Below are positions 49,580-57,894 of a stretch of DNA of 64,000 bases, piece by piece. The stretch comes from Levilactobacillus namurensis DSM 19117. GTDB taxonomy: Bacteria > Bacillota > Bacilli > Lactobacillales > Lactobacillaceae. The translations under genes were made by a program, and so were the position numbers. The number at the start of each line of letters is the position of its first letter. Position 1 is the stretch's first letter. Under the pieces are notes generated by a model, which saw only the letters and a program-made list of their open reading frames with translations, did not search any database and had not been told where the DNA came from. The stretch covers positions 1 through 64,000 of the forward strand of contig NZ_AZDT01000025.1 in NCBI RefSeq assembly GCF_001434785.1. The letters run 5' to 3'.

Positions 49580-51982
49580 GTGCAAGATAATTTAAAAAAT
49601 GATTTAACAGCGTTCTTCCGCGCACATGCGGACGAAACTTATACAGTTGAAGACATCTCAGATGCCTTACATTACCATGGTTCAGCGGCGTTCAAGCTGA
49701 TTGTTCAGGAACTGGCCCAACTCGAACGAGACGGGTTAGTTCAGGTGACCGAACACGGCCACTTCCAGTTAGACCCTAGTCAGAAGATTCTGAGTGGGAC
49801 CTTCCACGGCAACGACAAGGGCTTTGGCTTCGTCCAGTACGATCCCGATAAGATCGAACCAGACGCTTACATCGCTCCCGACAACACCATGCGGGCGTTG
49901 AACGGCGACACGGTCAACATTGAGATTGTGCGTGCCGGCGACCCCCGGACGGGCAAGGGCCCCGAAGGTAAAGTCGTGGCGATTACGGAACGGCATTACG
50001 AACAAGTCGTGGGTGAGTTCATCCAGACGGACGACGATGCGGGTTACGTGGGCCAAGTTCGGCTAACGGATAAGAAGTTATTGAAGTACAAGTTTTACGT
50101 GACGGCCGTAGGGCTCAAACCGACTCCGGGCGAAGTGGTCACGGCCGAGATTACGGAATACCCCAACGATGCTCACCCAGAAGCCATGGTGGGGATTGCG
50201 AAGCAGGTCATCGGGAGTGTGGATGACCCCGGAATCGATATCTTGGAAATCGTCTACCAACACAACATTCCAGCCGAATTTCCGGAAGAAGTGTTGCAAG
50301 CGGCCGATGAGATTCCAGATCACGTCTTACCCGAAGAAGCTAAGGGTCGAGAAGACATCACGGACCAGGACCTGGTCACGATTGATGGCGAGTCCTCGAA
50401 AGACTTGGATGACGCGGTCACTGCGTGGAAGTTGCCTAACGGTAATTACCATTTAGGGGTTCACATTGCGGACGTGTCCCACTACGTCAAGGAAGGCTCC
50501 TTGATCGATAAAGAAGCTTACAAGCGGGGGACCAGTGTCTACCTGACTGACCGGGTCATTCCAATGTTGCCACGGCGGTTATCGAACGGAATCTGCTCGT
50601 TGAACGAGGGCGAATTGCGGTTATGCATGAGCTGTGAGATGGAAATCGACCATGAAGGAAACGTGGTCAAGCATCGCATCCACCCATCCGTGATGCGCTC
50701 TAAGGCGCGGATGACCTATACTGGTGTGAACCAGATCCTGGAAGCCCATGATCCCGTTACTATGGACCGGTACAAGGAATTAGTGCCGATGTTCGAAACC
50801 ATGGGTGACCTGCACCGGATTCTTTTGAAGCACCGGAAGAACCGGGGCGCCATTGACTTCGATGACCGGGAAGCCGAAATCATCGTGGACGACAAGGGCC
50901 ACGCGATTGACGTGAAGTTACGGACACGGGGCTTGGCGGAACGGATGATTGAATCCTTCATGCTGGCTGCCAACGAAACGGTCGCGGAACACTACTTCCG
51001 AGCAAAGGTACCGTTCTTATACCGGGTTCACGAAACGCCAGATGGCGACCGGGTTCGGAGCTTTTTCGAATTCTTGACGGCCTTCGGAATCAACGTTAAG
51101 GGTGACCCGAACCACTTGCGGCCTAAGATGTTGCAAGGCGTTCTGAAGCAAGTTGCGGGTAAGCCGGAAGAAGCTATGGTTTCCGTGATGATGTTACGGA
51201 GCTTGAAGCAGGCCCGGTACAGTGACCAATCCTTGGGACACTTCGGGTTAGGGGCGGAATTCTACACCCACTTCACCTCACCAATTCGGCGGTACCCAGA
51301 TACCATGGTTCACCGGATGATTCACTACTACGCGGATCACGGAATCAACCAGGCCTCTAAAGAGAAGTTTGGCCCCATCTTGGAAGAGATTGGGACGCAC
51401 ACGTCTGAAATGGAACGGCGGGCGATCGACGCTGAACGGAGTACCAACGACATGAAGATGGCCGAATACATGGCTGACCATGTGGGTGAAGAGTTCGACG
51501 CGGTGGTCAGTTCCGTAATGAAGTTCGGGATGTTTGTGGAATTGCCGAACACGATCGAAGGCCTGATCCATATCAGCCGGATGCAGGATGATTACTACGA
51601 ATACGTTGAAAAGTACCTGGCCTTAGTCGGTCGGAACACGCGGCGGACTTACCGGATTGGCCAACCGATTCGGGTCAAGGTGATCCACGTGGACAAGGAA
51701 CAAAGTGAAATTGACTTTGATCTGTTGGATCCGGAAAAGGCACCGGTCAGTGACCTGTTGCCTCACCGGGAACACCGGTCTCGTGGACGCTTCGGCAATA
51801 ACCGCAACAACCAGCACGGTAACGGCCATAACGGTAACGGTAATAACCGGAACCACCGCAATGGTAATCACGGCCAACGGACCAGCAACAATAACCGGTC
51901 AACGGATCATCGTGGGCACGCCGGGAACAACCACCGCAATGGTGGTCAGAACCGGGGCGGCCAAAACGGTGGCCGGCACTAA
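49580..51982 (+). CDS. rnr: Ribonuclease R with Asn/Gly/His/Arg-rich tail
   Basis: 3'-5' processive exoribonuclease, 800 aa, for structured RNA and tmRNA-mediated decay. An N-terminal winged-helix domain is followed by cold-shock domains (LSGTFHGNDKGFGFVQYD, ~70). The RNB catalytic core carries TIDGESSKDLDDAV with the metal-binding aspartates (~270) and GLGAEFYTHFTSPIRRYPD. An S1 domain (about 625-715) follows. The last ~75 residues are low-complexity, rich in N, G, H and R, instead of the lysine-rich tail usual for RNase R. Start GTG 49580 follows ATGAGGAATT; the frame extends 8 codons into est without support. smpB is 15 bp downstream. Confidence 0.95.
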   Translation: MQDNLKNDLTAFFRAHADETYTVEDISDALHYHGSAAFKLIVQELAQLERDGLVQVTEHGHFQLDPSQKILSGTFHGNDKGFGFVQYDPDKIEPDAYIAPDNTMRALNGDTVNIEIVRAGDPRTGKGPEGKVVAITERHYEQVVGEFIQTDDDAGYVGQVRLTDKKLLKYKFYVTAVGLKPTPGEVVTAEITEYPNDAHPEAMVGIAKQVIGSVDDPGIDILEIVYQHNIPAEFPEEVLQAADEIPDHVLPEEAKGREDITDQDLVTIDGESSKDLDDAVTAWKLPNGNYHLGVHIADVSHYVKEGSLIDKEAYKRGTSVYLTDRVIPMLPRRLSNGICSLNEGELRLCMSCEMEIDHEGNVVKHRIHPSVMRSKARMTYTGVNQILEAHDPVTMDRYKELVPMFETMGDLHRILLKHRKNRGAIDFDDREAEIIVDDKGHAIDVKLRTRGLAERMIESFMLAANETVAEHYFRAKVPFLYRVHETPDGDRVRSFFEFLTAFGINVKGDPNHLRPKMLQGVLKQVAGKPEEAMVSVMMLRSLKQARYSDQSLGHFGLGAEFYTHFTSPIRRYPDTMVHRMIHYYADHGINQASKEKFGPILEEIGTHTSEMERRAIDAERSTNDMKMAEYMADHVGEEFDAVVSSVMKFGMFVELPNTIEGLIHISRMQDDYYEYVEKYLALVGRNTRRTYRIGQPIRVKVIHVDKEQSEIDFDLLDPEKAPVSDLLPHREHRSRGRFGNNRNNQHGNGHNGNGNNRNHRNGNHGQRTSNNNRSTDHRGHAGNNHRNGGQNRGGQNGGRH

Positions 51983-51997
51983 GCGAGGTGAGCACAC

Positions 51998-52471
51998 TTG
52001 GCTAAAAAGAAACCGAAAAAGACGCCGGACAACCTGCTTGCACAGAACCGGAAGGCCCGGCATGATTATGCTGTGACCGAAACGGTCGAGGCGGGATTGG
52101 TGTTGACCGGAACCGAGATCAAGTCTGTACGTGAACGGCGAATCAATCTTCAGGATGGGTTCGCACAGATTCGCAACGATGAGGCTTGGTTGATGAACGT
52201 CCACATTAGTGAGTATGTTCAAGGGAACCGGTTCAACCACGACCCATTGCGTAACCGGAAACTGCTGCTGCATAAGAAGCAGATTCACCGGTTGGGGTTG
52301 GCCACACAGGATAAAGGGGTCACTTTGATCCCCCTGAAGGTCTACCTCAAGCACGGGTTTGCGAAGGTCCTGTTAGGGGTCGCTCATGGGAAACGCGAGT
52401 ACGATAAGCGTGAGTCTCTGAAGCGGCGTGAACAAGACCGGCAAATCGCCCGGGTCATGAAACACTATTAA
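51998..52471 (+). CDS. smpB: SsrA-binding protein SmpB
   Basis: tmRNA-binding partner in trans-translation, which rescues stalled ribosomes, 157 aa. [55 protein letters not shown] and the basic C-terminal tail [18 protein letters not shown] are characteristic. Start TTG 51998 behind GCGAGGTGAGC. It is coupled in an operon with rnr, which degrades the defective mRNAs. A large terminator follows. Confidence 0.95.
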   Translation: MAKKKPKKTPDNLLAQNRKARHDYAVTETVEAGLVLTGTEIKSVRERRINLQDGFAQIRNDEAWLMNVHISEYVQGNRFNHDPLRNRKLLLHKKQIHRLGLATQDKGVTLIPLKVYLKHGFAKVLLGVAHGKREYDKRESLKRREQDRQIARVMKHY

Positions 52472-52483
52472 GCGTTAACGATT

Positions 52484-52528
52484 AAAGGAGTCCTAGTCAC
52501 CAACACTGGTGATTAGGACTCCTTTTTG
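52484..52528. terminator. Terminator of rnr-smpB overlapping the LOR gene end
   Basis: AGGAGTCCTAGTCACCA / TGGTGATTAGGACTCCT, a 17-bp stem with one mismatch, then a T5 run on the + strand. The stop codon of the convergent gene (52513-52515) lies within the right arm of the hairpin. Confidence 0.9.
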
Positions 52529-53082
52529 AGGTGAGTTTGGTGCGGGGTGAAGGGGAGCGGTTCGGACGCCATCCCCGGGTTCCAACCCCGCCGTTTGATC
52601 AGCTGGAGGCTGTGTTGTTGACGCTTGGCCCAGCGGTCGAGGATGGCTGCTAGGCAGATGACCAGTCCTTCATGACTGGGCTGGTCGACGGTCAGGACCA
52701 CCGTGGCCCCGCTATCGGTGACCCGGCTAATGGTCGCAATTAGGTCGCGACCGTGGTAGATGCGAAACTTCCCGCTGTTAAGGTTCCCCATAATGACCCA
52801 GTTGAGCCCCCGGACGAAGAGCACTTCCCGGATGACCCCCAGAGTTTTGCTGACCCGGCCCACAGTCTGTCGGTGATAGACCAGCCGGAAGCGGGGGAGC
52901 AGCCCTAGTGATTCTTGGCGGACTTCCGCTTCCAGTGACCCGTCAATCAGGTAGACGGTCAGGACGTCGGAACGCAGGCCCCACTTACCGACTAAGAGAT
53001 AGCGTGATTGGTTGTCCGCGTCCCGAATCACTGTTGTGGCTCGGGCGGACAGTGCGGCCTGGTTCAGATAGAGTTGACGCAT
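52513..53082 (-). CDS. LURP-one-related (LOR/YxjI-like) protein
   Basis: A 189 aa protein resembling the LURP-one-related family (tubby-like beta barrel around a central helix). MRQLYLNQAALSARATTVIRD at the start, LVGKWGLRSDVLTVYLIDG, ARL-like repeats of R-V strands, and a hydrophobic central helix near the C-terminus (HEGLVICLAAILDRWAK, ~145-161) fit the pattern. Function is unknown; plant LOR is defence-associated and bacterial homologues are unstudied. ATG 53082 has AAGGAGG 12 bp upstream; the ORF start at 53103 precedes this site. The last codons lie in a terminator hairpin. Confidence 0.65.
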   Translation of the reverse strand: MRQLYLNQAALSARATTVIRDADNQSRYLLVGKWGLRSDVLTVYLIDGSLEAEVRQESLGLLPRFRLVYHRQTVGRVSKTLGVIREVLFVRGLNWVIMGNLNSGKFRIYHGRDLIATISRVTDSGATVVLTVDQPSHEGLVICLAAILDRWAKRQQHSLQLIKRRGWNPGMASEPLPFTPHQTHLKKES

Positions 53083-53250
53083 GACGCGGGACACCTCCTT
53101 CAATGGTGTACTGGCAGGGGGTGACGCGGTGGTCGCCGGCCTGCGGAATAACAGACACTAGTTTTCTTCATTTTACCATGTTTCGCCCGGAACATTCGAT
53201 AATATCATTTCGGAAAACATTATGATAGAATAAACCTTGAGGTGTTGGGA

Positions 53251-53982
53251 ATGAAACCGTTTATTCATAATGATTGGTGGCCGGTGCTAGAACCGGAATT
53301 TGAACAGGATTATTATCAAGAACTGCGCAAGTTTTTGGTCAGCGAATATCAGCATTACCGAATCGACCCGGACATGTACCATATCTTTACGGCCTTCGAA
53401 TGGACGCCGTTTAGCCAGGTCAAAGTGGTCATCTTGGGACAGGATCCCTACCACAATCCGGGGCAAGCTCACGGCTGCAGCTTTTCCGTGTTGCCGGGGA
53501 CCGCGGTGCCACCATCGTTACAGAATATCTACAAGGAACTGCAGGATGATGTGGGCTGTACGCCCGTCAACCACGGTTACCTGAAGAAGTGGGCCGACCA
53601 GGGCGTCTTGCTCCTGAACTCGATCCTGACGGTGCGGGATGGTGCCGCCTTTTCCCATAAGGGACATGGCTGGGAGCGTTTGACCGACGCTGCCATCTCG
53701 AAACTATCCGAACGACCCGAACCAGTGGTCTTTATCCTCTGGGGGGCAGCGGCTCGCTCGAAGATCAGTCTGATTGATACCAAGACCAACATTGTCTTGC
53801 AATCACCACATCCGAGTCCGTTATCCGCTTACCGGGGATTCTTCGGATCAAAGCCGTTTTCCAAAACCAACATCGCACTGACATCATTAGGCGAGACCCC
53901 CATCGATTGGCAGTTACCAGCACAGGTGACGGTTGATACGACGGGGCCGGATACCCATTCGACACAAGCAGAAGAGAATTGA
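53251..53982 (+). CDS. ung: Uracil-DNA glycosylase
   Basis: Family-1 UDG that removes uracil from DNA, 243 aa. The water-activating loop [13 protein letters not shown] (64-76, Asp66) and the DNA-intercalating loop [13 protein letters not shown] (~188) are intact, with the SLQNIYKEL segment between. The C-terminal ~20 residues ([18 protein letters not shown]) are an unstructured extension. ATG 53251 follows TTGAGGTGTTGG. It is followed by pta after 31 bp, an arrangement common in lactobacilli. Confidence 0.96.
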   Translation: MKPFIHNDWWPVLEPEFEQDYYQELRKFLVSEYQHYRIDPDMYHIFTAFEWTPFSQVKVVILGQDPYHNPGQAHGCSFSVLPGTAVPPSLQNIYKELQDDVGCTPVNHGYLKKWADQGVLLLNSILTVRDGAAFSHKGHGWERLTDAAISKLSERPEPVVFILWGAAARSKISLIDTKTNIVLQSPHPSPLSAYRGFFGSKPFSKTNIALTSLGETPIDWQLPAQVTVDTTGPDTHSTQAEEN

Positions 53983-54013
53983 TTCGTAGGATATTTTATG
54001 GAGGTCATCATCT

Positions 54014-54991
54014 ATGGAGCTTTTTGATAGTCTTAAGCAGAAAATTACGGGACAACATAAAACCATCGTCTTTCCAGAAGGCGAAGACGCACGGGTACTA
54101 GGGGCGGCTAGCCGTCTGGCCAGTGACGGGCTGATCAAAGCCATCGTCTTAGGGAAGCAAAGCGAAATCGACGCGACGGCTCAGGCCAATAACATCGACC
54201 TTAAGCCACTGACGCTCTTGGACCCTGAGAACTTACCGGCTGACCAACACCAGGCCATGCTGGACGCCTTAGTAGAACGGCGGAAGGGCAAGAACACGCC
54301 GGAACAAGCTAAAGAGATGCTGAAGGACCCGAATTACGTCGGGACCATGATGGTCTACATGGACCAGGCTGACGGGATGGTTTCTGGAGCGGTCCACCCA
54401 ACTGGGGACACGGTTCGGCCAGCCCTGCAGATTATCAAGACCAAGCCTGGTGTTCGGCGGATTTCTGGTGCCTTCATCATGCAAAAGGGTGACCAACGGT
54501 TCGTCTTCGCGGACTGCGCCATCAACATTGAACTGGATGCCCCTGGCATGGCAGAAGTAGCCGTAGAGAGTGCACATACGGCCAAAGTCTTCGACATTGA
54601 CCCTAAGGTCGCTTTGTTGAGCTTCTCCACTAAGGGTTCCGCTAAGGGTGACATGGTCACCAAGGTCCAGGAAGCCACGAAGTTAGCCCAAGAAGCAGCA
54701 CCAGAACTGCCAATTGATGGCGAACTGCAATTTGATGCAGCCTTCGTACCAACCGTTGCGGCCCAAAAGACTCCTGGTTCAAAGGTTGCCGGTCACGCTA
54801 ACGTCTTTGTCTTCCCTGAATTACAATCTGGGAACATTGGCTACAAGATCGCCCAACGCTTCGGTGGTTTTGAAGCCATTGGCCCGATCCTGCAAGGTCT
54901 GAACAAGCCTGTCTCTGACTTATCGCGGGGATGCAACGAAGAGGACGTATACAAGGTCGCTATCATTACGGCGGCTCAATCATTAGCTTAA
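54014..54991 (+). CDS. pta: Phosphate acetyltransferase
   Basis: Converts acetyl-phosphate and CoA to acetyl-CoA (reversibly), 325 aa, the short single-domain form. TIVFPEGEDARVLGAASRL, MVYMDQADGMVSGAVHPTGDTVRPALQII and SFSTKGSAKGDM plus GELQFDAAFVP are diagnostic. In heterofermenters the reverse flow supports acetyl-phosphate to acetyl-CoA and ethanol formation. ATG 54014 behind TATGGAGGTC. Its codon use is fairly biased, suggesting strong expression. Confidence 0.95.
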   Translation: MELFDSLKQKITGQHKTIVFPEGEDARVLGAASRLASDGLIKAIVLGKQSEIDATAQANNIDLKPLTLLDPENLPADQHQAMLDALVERRKGKNTPEQAKEMLKDPNYVGTMMVYMDQADGMVSGAVHPTGDTVRPALQIIKTKPGVRRISGAFIMQKGDQRFVFADCAINIELDAPGMAEVAVESAHTAKVFDIDPKVALLSFSTKGSAKGDMVTKVQEATKLAQEAAPELPIDGELQFDAAFVPTVAAQKTPGSKVAGHANVFVFPELQSGNIGYKIAQRFGGFEAIGPILQGLNKPVSDLSRGCNEEDVYKVAIITAAQSLA

Positions 54992-55013
54992 TGACATAAA
55001 CCCTAACCGGTAA

Positions 55014-55052
55014 GATACCCGGATTGCGCTTCGGCGTTAATCCGGGTATTAT
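55014..55052 (+). terminator. Terminator of pta
   Basis: ATACCCGGATT / AATCCGGGTAT stem with a GC-rich loop, followed by TATTTG. Confidence 0.85.
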
Positions 55053-55092
55053 TTGTAAGGAGACAAATCTGTGAGATAAAAGGGGTCATCAT

Positions 55093-55569
55093 ATGTTAGA
55101 AATCACGGTTACTAGTCCTGAGAAGACCATGGCGCTGGGGCGGCAACTCGCACCGGGACTGCAACCCCGCGACGTTATTCTCCTCGATGGCGATTTAGGT
55201 GCCGGCAAGACCACGTTTACCAAGGGGCTTGCGGCGGGGCTAGGCATTCAACGGAACGTCAAGAGCCCGACCTTTACCATTATTCGCGAATATCAAGGCG
55301 GTCGGTTACCGCTCTACCATATGGATGTTTACCGCTTGGAAGACGGCAGTGGGGATGAACTGGGCTTAGAAGAGTACTTCAACGGTGACGGGGTCAACGT
55401 CATCGAGTGGTCGCAGTTCATTGCGGATGAACTGCCCAGCGAGTATTTAAGAATCATCTTCAAGCGTGACGATGCGGCGGGTGAAAATCAGCGGACGTTG
55501 ACGTTTGAACCGCACGGCGCACACTTTGAAGCGTTGGTTCGGCAGGTGGAGGCGGATTCAGATGAGTGA
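55093..55569 (+). CDS. tsaE: tRNA threonylcarbamoyladenosine biosynthesis ATPase TsaE
   Basis: ATPase of the TsaBDE complex that makes N6-threonylcarbamoyladenosine (t6A37) in ANN-decoding tRNAs, 158 aa. Walker A GDLGAGKTTFTKGLA (~34-48), KSPTFTIIREYQG, HMDVYRLEDGSGDELGLEEYF and VIEWSQFIADELP are family hallmarks. ATG 55093 lies behind AAAAGGGGTC. The stop codon overlaps the start of a GNAT gene by 8 bp. In many Firmicutes tsaE is followed by tsaB and rimI; here a different GNAT follows. Confidence 0.94.
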   Translation: MLEITVTSPEKTMALGRQLAPGLQPRDVILLDGDLGAGKTTFTKGLAAGLGIQRNVKSPTFTIIREYQGGRLPLYHMDVYRLEDGSGDELGLEEYFNGDGVNVIEWSQFIADELPSEYLRIIFKRDDAAGENQRTLTFEPHGAHFEALVRQVEADSDE

Positions 55570-56098
55570 AAACGATGAAGTAGCGATTCGGTTGCCCGAA
55601 GCGGCCGATGCCGGGCCACTCTTAAAGTTACTAGAACGCCTGCAGCAAGAGAGCGACACCTTTACGTTAGCGGATGCGGATGATCCCATGAGCGCCGTTC
55701 AAGAAGCGGACCAGTTGGCCCAGATCGAACGGTCGACGTCCCACCTGCTACTGGTGGCCAGCTTAGGCTCCCAACTGATTGGGGTCCTGTCGATTGCCTC
55801 GACCCCTCAAGGCAACGTGGGGGAGTTAGGCCTGGCCGTGGAGAAAGCCTACTGGCACCAAGGCATTGGGACGGCGCTGGTGGATGAAGCCCTGTACTGG
55901 GCACAGACAGCGAGTTCGCTGGAGGCCATTGGATTGATCGTACAGACGCGCAACGTCGCGGCCATGCGACTGTATCAAAAGATGGGCTTTGTCCGGACCA
56001 GTACGCCGCCCGAAACCGTGCGGGATGATGCGGGAAAGCCGGTAACGGCTGTAGAGATGGTCTTCCCGTTAACGGATACCGATAACACGTCAAAATAA
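55562..56098 (+). CDS. GNAT-family N-acetyltransferase
   Basis: Acetyl-CoA-dependent acetyltransferase, 178 aa. The N-terminal strand IRLPEAADAGPLLKLLERL is followed by HLLLVASLGSQLIGVLSIAS and the acetyl-CoA loop KAYWHQGIGTALVDEAL (~residues 93-109, Q-x-x-G-I-G). A C-terminal NVAAMRLYQKMGFVRT motif is also typical. Start ATG 55562 overlaps tsaE by 8 bp, so they are translationally coupled. It is not a clear RimI; the substrate may be a small molecule or protein. Confidence 0.85.
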   Translation: MSENDEVAIRLPEAADAGPLLKLLERLQQESDTFTLADADDPMSAVQEADQLAQIERSTSHLLLVASLGSQLIGVLSIASTPQGNVGELGLAVEKAYWHQGIGTALVDEALYWAQTASSLEAIGLIVQTRNVAAMRLYQKMGFVRTSTPPETVRDDAGKPVTAVEMVFPLTDTDNTSK

Positions 56099-56102
56099 TC
56101 AT

Positions 56103-56140
56103 AAAAATACCCTCGCCAGTACGCCTGACGAGGGTATTTG
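56103..56140. terminator. Bidirectional terminator
   Basis: AAAATACCCTCG / CGAGGGTATTT hairpin between the convergent GNAT and exonuclease genes, with A and T tracts on both sides. Confidence 0.85.
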
Positions 56141-56162
56141 ACTATTCAATTGAATGTGGTGC

Positions 56163-56699
56163 CTAGGCGGTCACCTTGACGAACGACTTAAGCGGTTGGG
56201 TGCCGAAGTGGTTCGCCTGGTAGAGGAGAATGTTGGCACAGGCCAGACTATCGTCGAGGGCGTTGTGGTGATGGTGCAGGTCGATGTCCAGTTCGTTGCA
56301 AACCGTATCTAGCTTGTGGTTGGGAAATTCAGGGAAGAACTTCCGACTGGTCTTGACCGTGTCTAGGGTCAGGTACCGGGCGGAGGGCAGGTGGTAGTGC
56401 TCGAGACTGCTCCGTAGCACCCCGTTATCGAAGGGGGCGTTGTGGGCGATCACCAGCCGGTCCCGTTGGAAGAACGGTGCCACGTGCTCCCAGACCTCCG
56501 GAAAGGTGGGGGCGTTGGCGACATCGGCTTGGTGGATCCCGTGAATCTGTACGTTACGCCAGAAGAAGTCCGTATCGGGCTTGATCAGTGAGTAGAATTC
56601 GTCGACGACTTGGCTGTCGCGGACGATGGTCAAGGCGAGTGAACAAGCACTGTAGCGTTTACCGTTAGCTGTTTCAAAATCCATGGCAACAAAATTCAC
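56163..56699 (-). CDS. DnaQ-like 3'-5' exonuclease
   Basis: DEDDh-family exonuclease, 178 aa, resembling the exonuclease domain of DNA polymerase III epsilon. ExoI motif FVAMDFETANGKRY (D7, E9), ExoII region VIAHNAPFDNGVLRS (D~89) and ExoIII HHHNALDDSLACANIL (H~141, D~146). All four catalytic acids plus the histidine are visible. It may proofread or degrade DNA or RNA; no polymerase is attached. ATG 56699 follows TGAAAGGAAGC. It is 26 bp downstream of the exoA homologue, in the same operon. Confidence 0.88.
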   Translation of the reverse strand: MNFVAMDFETANGKRYSACSLALTIVRDSQVVDEFYSLIKPDTDFFWRNVQIHGIHQADVANAPTFPEVWEHVAPFFQRDRLVIAHNAPFDNGVLRSSLEHYHLPSARYLTLDTVKTSRKFFPEFPNHKLDTVCNELDIDLHHHHNALDDSLACANILLYQANHFGTQPLKSFVKVTA

Positions 56700-56725
56700 G
56701 TGGCGTGCTTCCTTTCAGTGAAGAA

Positions 56726-57490
56726 TTAGACGGTGAGCCCGTCGATTACCAGTTCCACGGGACAATGATCAGATCCCATGACTTGGTCTAGAATTTTAGC
56801 GTCTTTTAACTGGGATTGCAAGCGATCGCTGGTGATGAAGTAATCGATGCGCCACCCAGCGTTATTGTCCCGGGCGTGGAACCGGTAGCTCCACCAGGAG
56901 TAGTGGCCGGTCACATCGGGGTAGAAGTACCGGAACGTGTCGGTATACCCATTGCTTAGCAGGTGGGTGAACTTGTTGCGTTCGTCATCGGAGAACCCGG
57001 CGTTATGGTGATTGGATTTAGGATTCTTCAGGTCGATCTCTTGGTGGGCCACGTTAAGGTCACCGCAGAAGATCACGGGTTTTTGCGCGTTCAGTTGGTT
57101 GATGTAAGCGAGAAAGGCCGTTTCCCAGCCCATGCGGAAATCTAGACGTTTGAGTTTAGTCCCCGAATTGGGGGTGTAGCAGGTCAACAGGTAGAAGTCC
57201 GGATATTCGAGGGTGATGGCCCGGCCTTCGTGGTCGAAGTCAGGGGCGTCGATACCGTAGTGGACACTTAGGGGCTTGTGCTTGGTAAACAGCGCCGTTC
57301 CGGAGTAACCTTTGCGTTCAGCGTAGTTCCAATATTGGTAGTAGCCCGGCAGGTCCAGGTCAATCTGACCCGCTTGCAGCTTGGTTTCTTGCACCCCGAA
57401 GAAGTCGGCATCCAAGTCCTGAAAAGTATCAACAAATCCCTTTTTCACAATGGCCCGCAGACCATTCACATTCCAAGAAATAAATTTCAA
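56726..57490 (-). CDS. exoA: Exodeoxyribonuclease III / AP endonuclease
   Basis: Xth/ExoA-family Mg2+-dependent AP endonuclease for base excision repair, 254 aa. KFISWNVNGLRA (~2-13), FFGVQETKLQ (catalytic Glu ~36), NYAERKGYSGTALFTK, CGDLNVAHQEIDLKNPK (~150) and SDHCPVELVI (catalytic Asp/His near the C-terminus). The TTG at 57490 is the chosen start, because GGAGGTG precedes it by 6 bp and the product begins with the conserved KFISWNVNG. Upstream in-frame codons overlap the ribosome site. It may work together with ung, 3.5 kb away. Confidence 0.93.
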   Translation of the reverse strand: MKFISWNVNGLRAIVKKGFVDTFQDLDADFFGVQETKLQAGQIDLDLPGYYQYWNYAERKGYSGTALFTKHKPLSVHYGIDAPDFDHEGRAITLEYPDFYLLTCYTPNSGTKLKRLDFRMGWETAFLAYINQLNAQKPVIFCGDLNVAHQEIDLKNPKSNHHNAGFSDDERNKFTHLLSNGYTDTFRYFYPDVTGHYSWWSYRFHARDNNAGWRIDYFITSDRLQSQLKDAKILDQVMGSDHCPVELVIDGLTV

Positions 57491-57574
57491 CAAAAGCACC
57501 TCCAAAGAATCCTTAGGAATCTGCCCAGAAACAACATTGTCGGGTGAATCCGGCCCCGGTAGCCGATTGGCAGG

Positions 57575-57704
57575 GCCGTGACGCCAGTGGGCACGACTTT
57601 AAGCCGCGCAAAGCCCGCCCGTCTTAAAGCTCGGCCTTAGCCTAAGCCGAGAAGACCACTCGGCTAACGCTAATTTCACCGGCTGACCGTCCGGTAAGGC
57701 GATG
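57575..57704 (-). repeat. Dispersed hairpin element, copy 3 (interior inverted)
   Basis: The core lies on the minus strand: the 15-bp hairpin (57637-57651 / 57659-57673, 7-nt loop) again has T-T at position 8, plus a G-G mismatch. Then come GGCCGAGCTTTAAGAC, a third hairpin CTTTAAG/CTTAAAG, and GTCGTGCCCAC (57587-57597). One arm segment, GGACGGTCAG on the minus strand, is left. However, CCGGTAAGGCGATG (57691-57704) at the outer end is in + orientation, as at the right ends of copies 1, 2 and 4. GCCGTGA (57575-57581) is also in + orientation. The rest of the exoA-murB gap shows no gene. Confidence 0.7.
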
Positions 57705-57894
57705 GCCATCACTATTGGTTGGTTCTGGACAGTTCTTAGTATACCAGAAAATGGGAGGTGACCGCTTTCGGGGCCTTCAACGTGTTGTTTGATGGGAATT
57801 CATGCTAAAATAGTTCTATGAGTGTCAACCACGTTCGGCCTGAGAGTTGGTCTAACGGGCGGAATTTTGGTGAAACGAAGGGATACGAACAATT

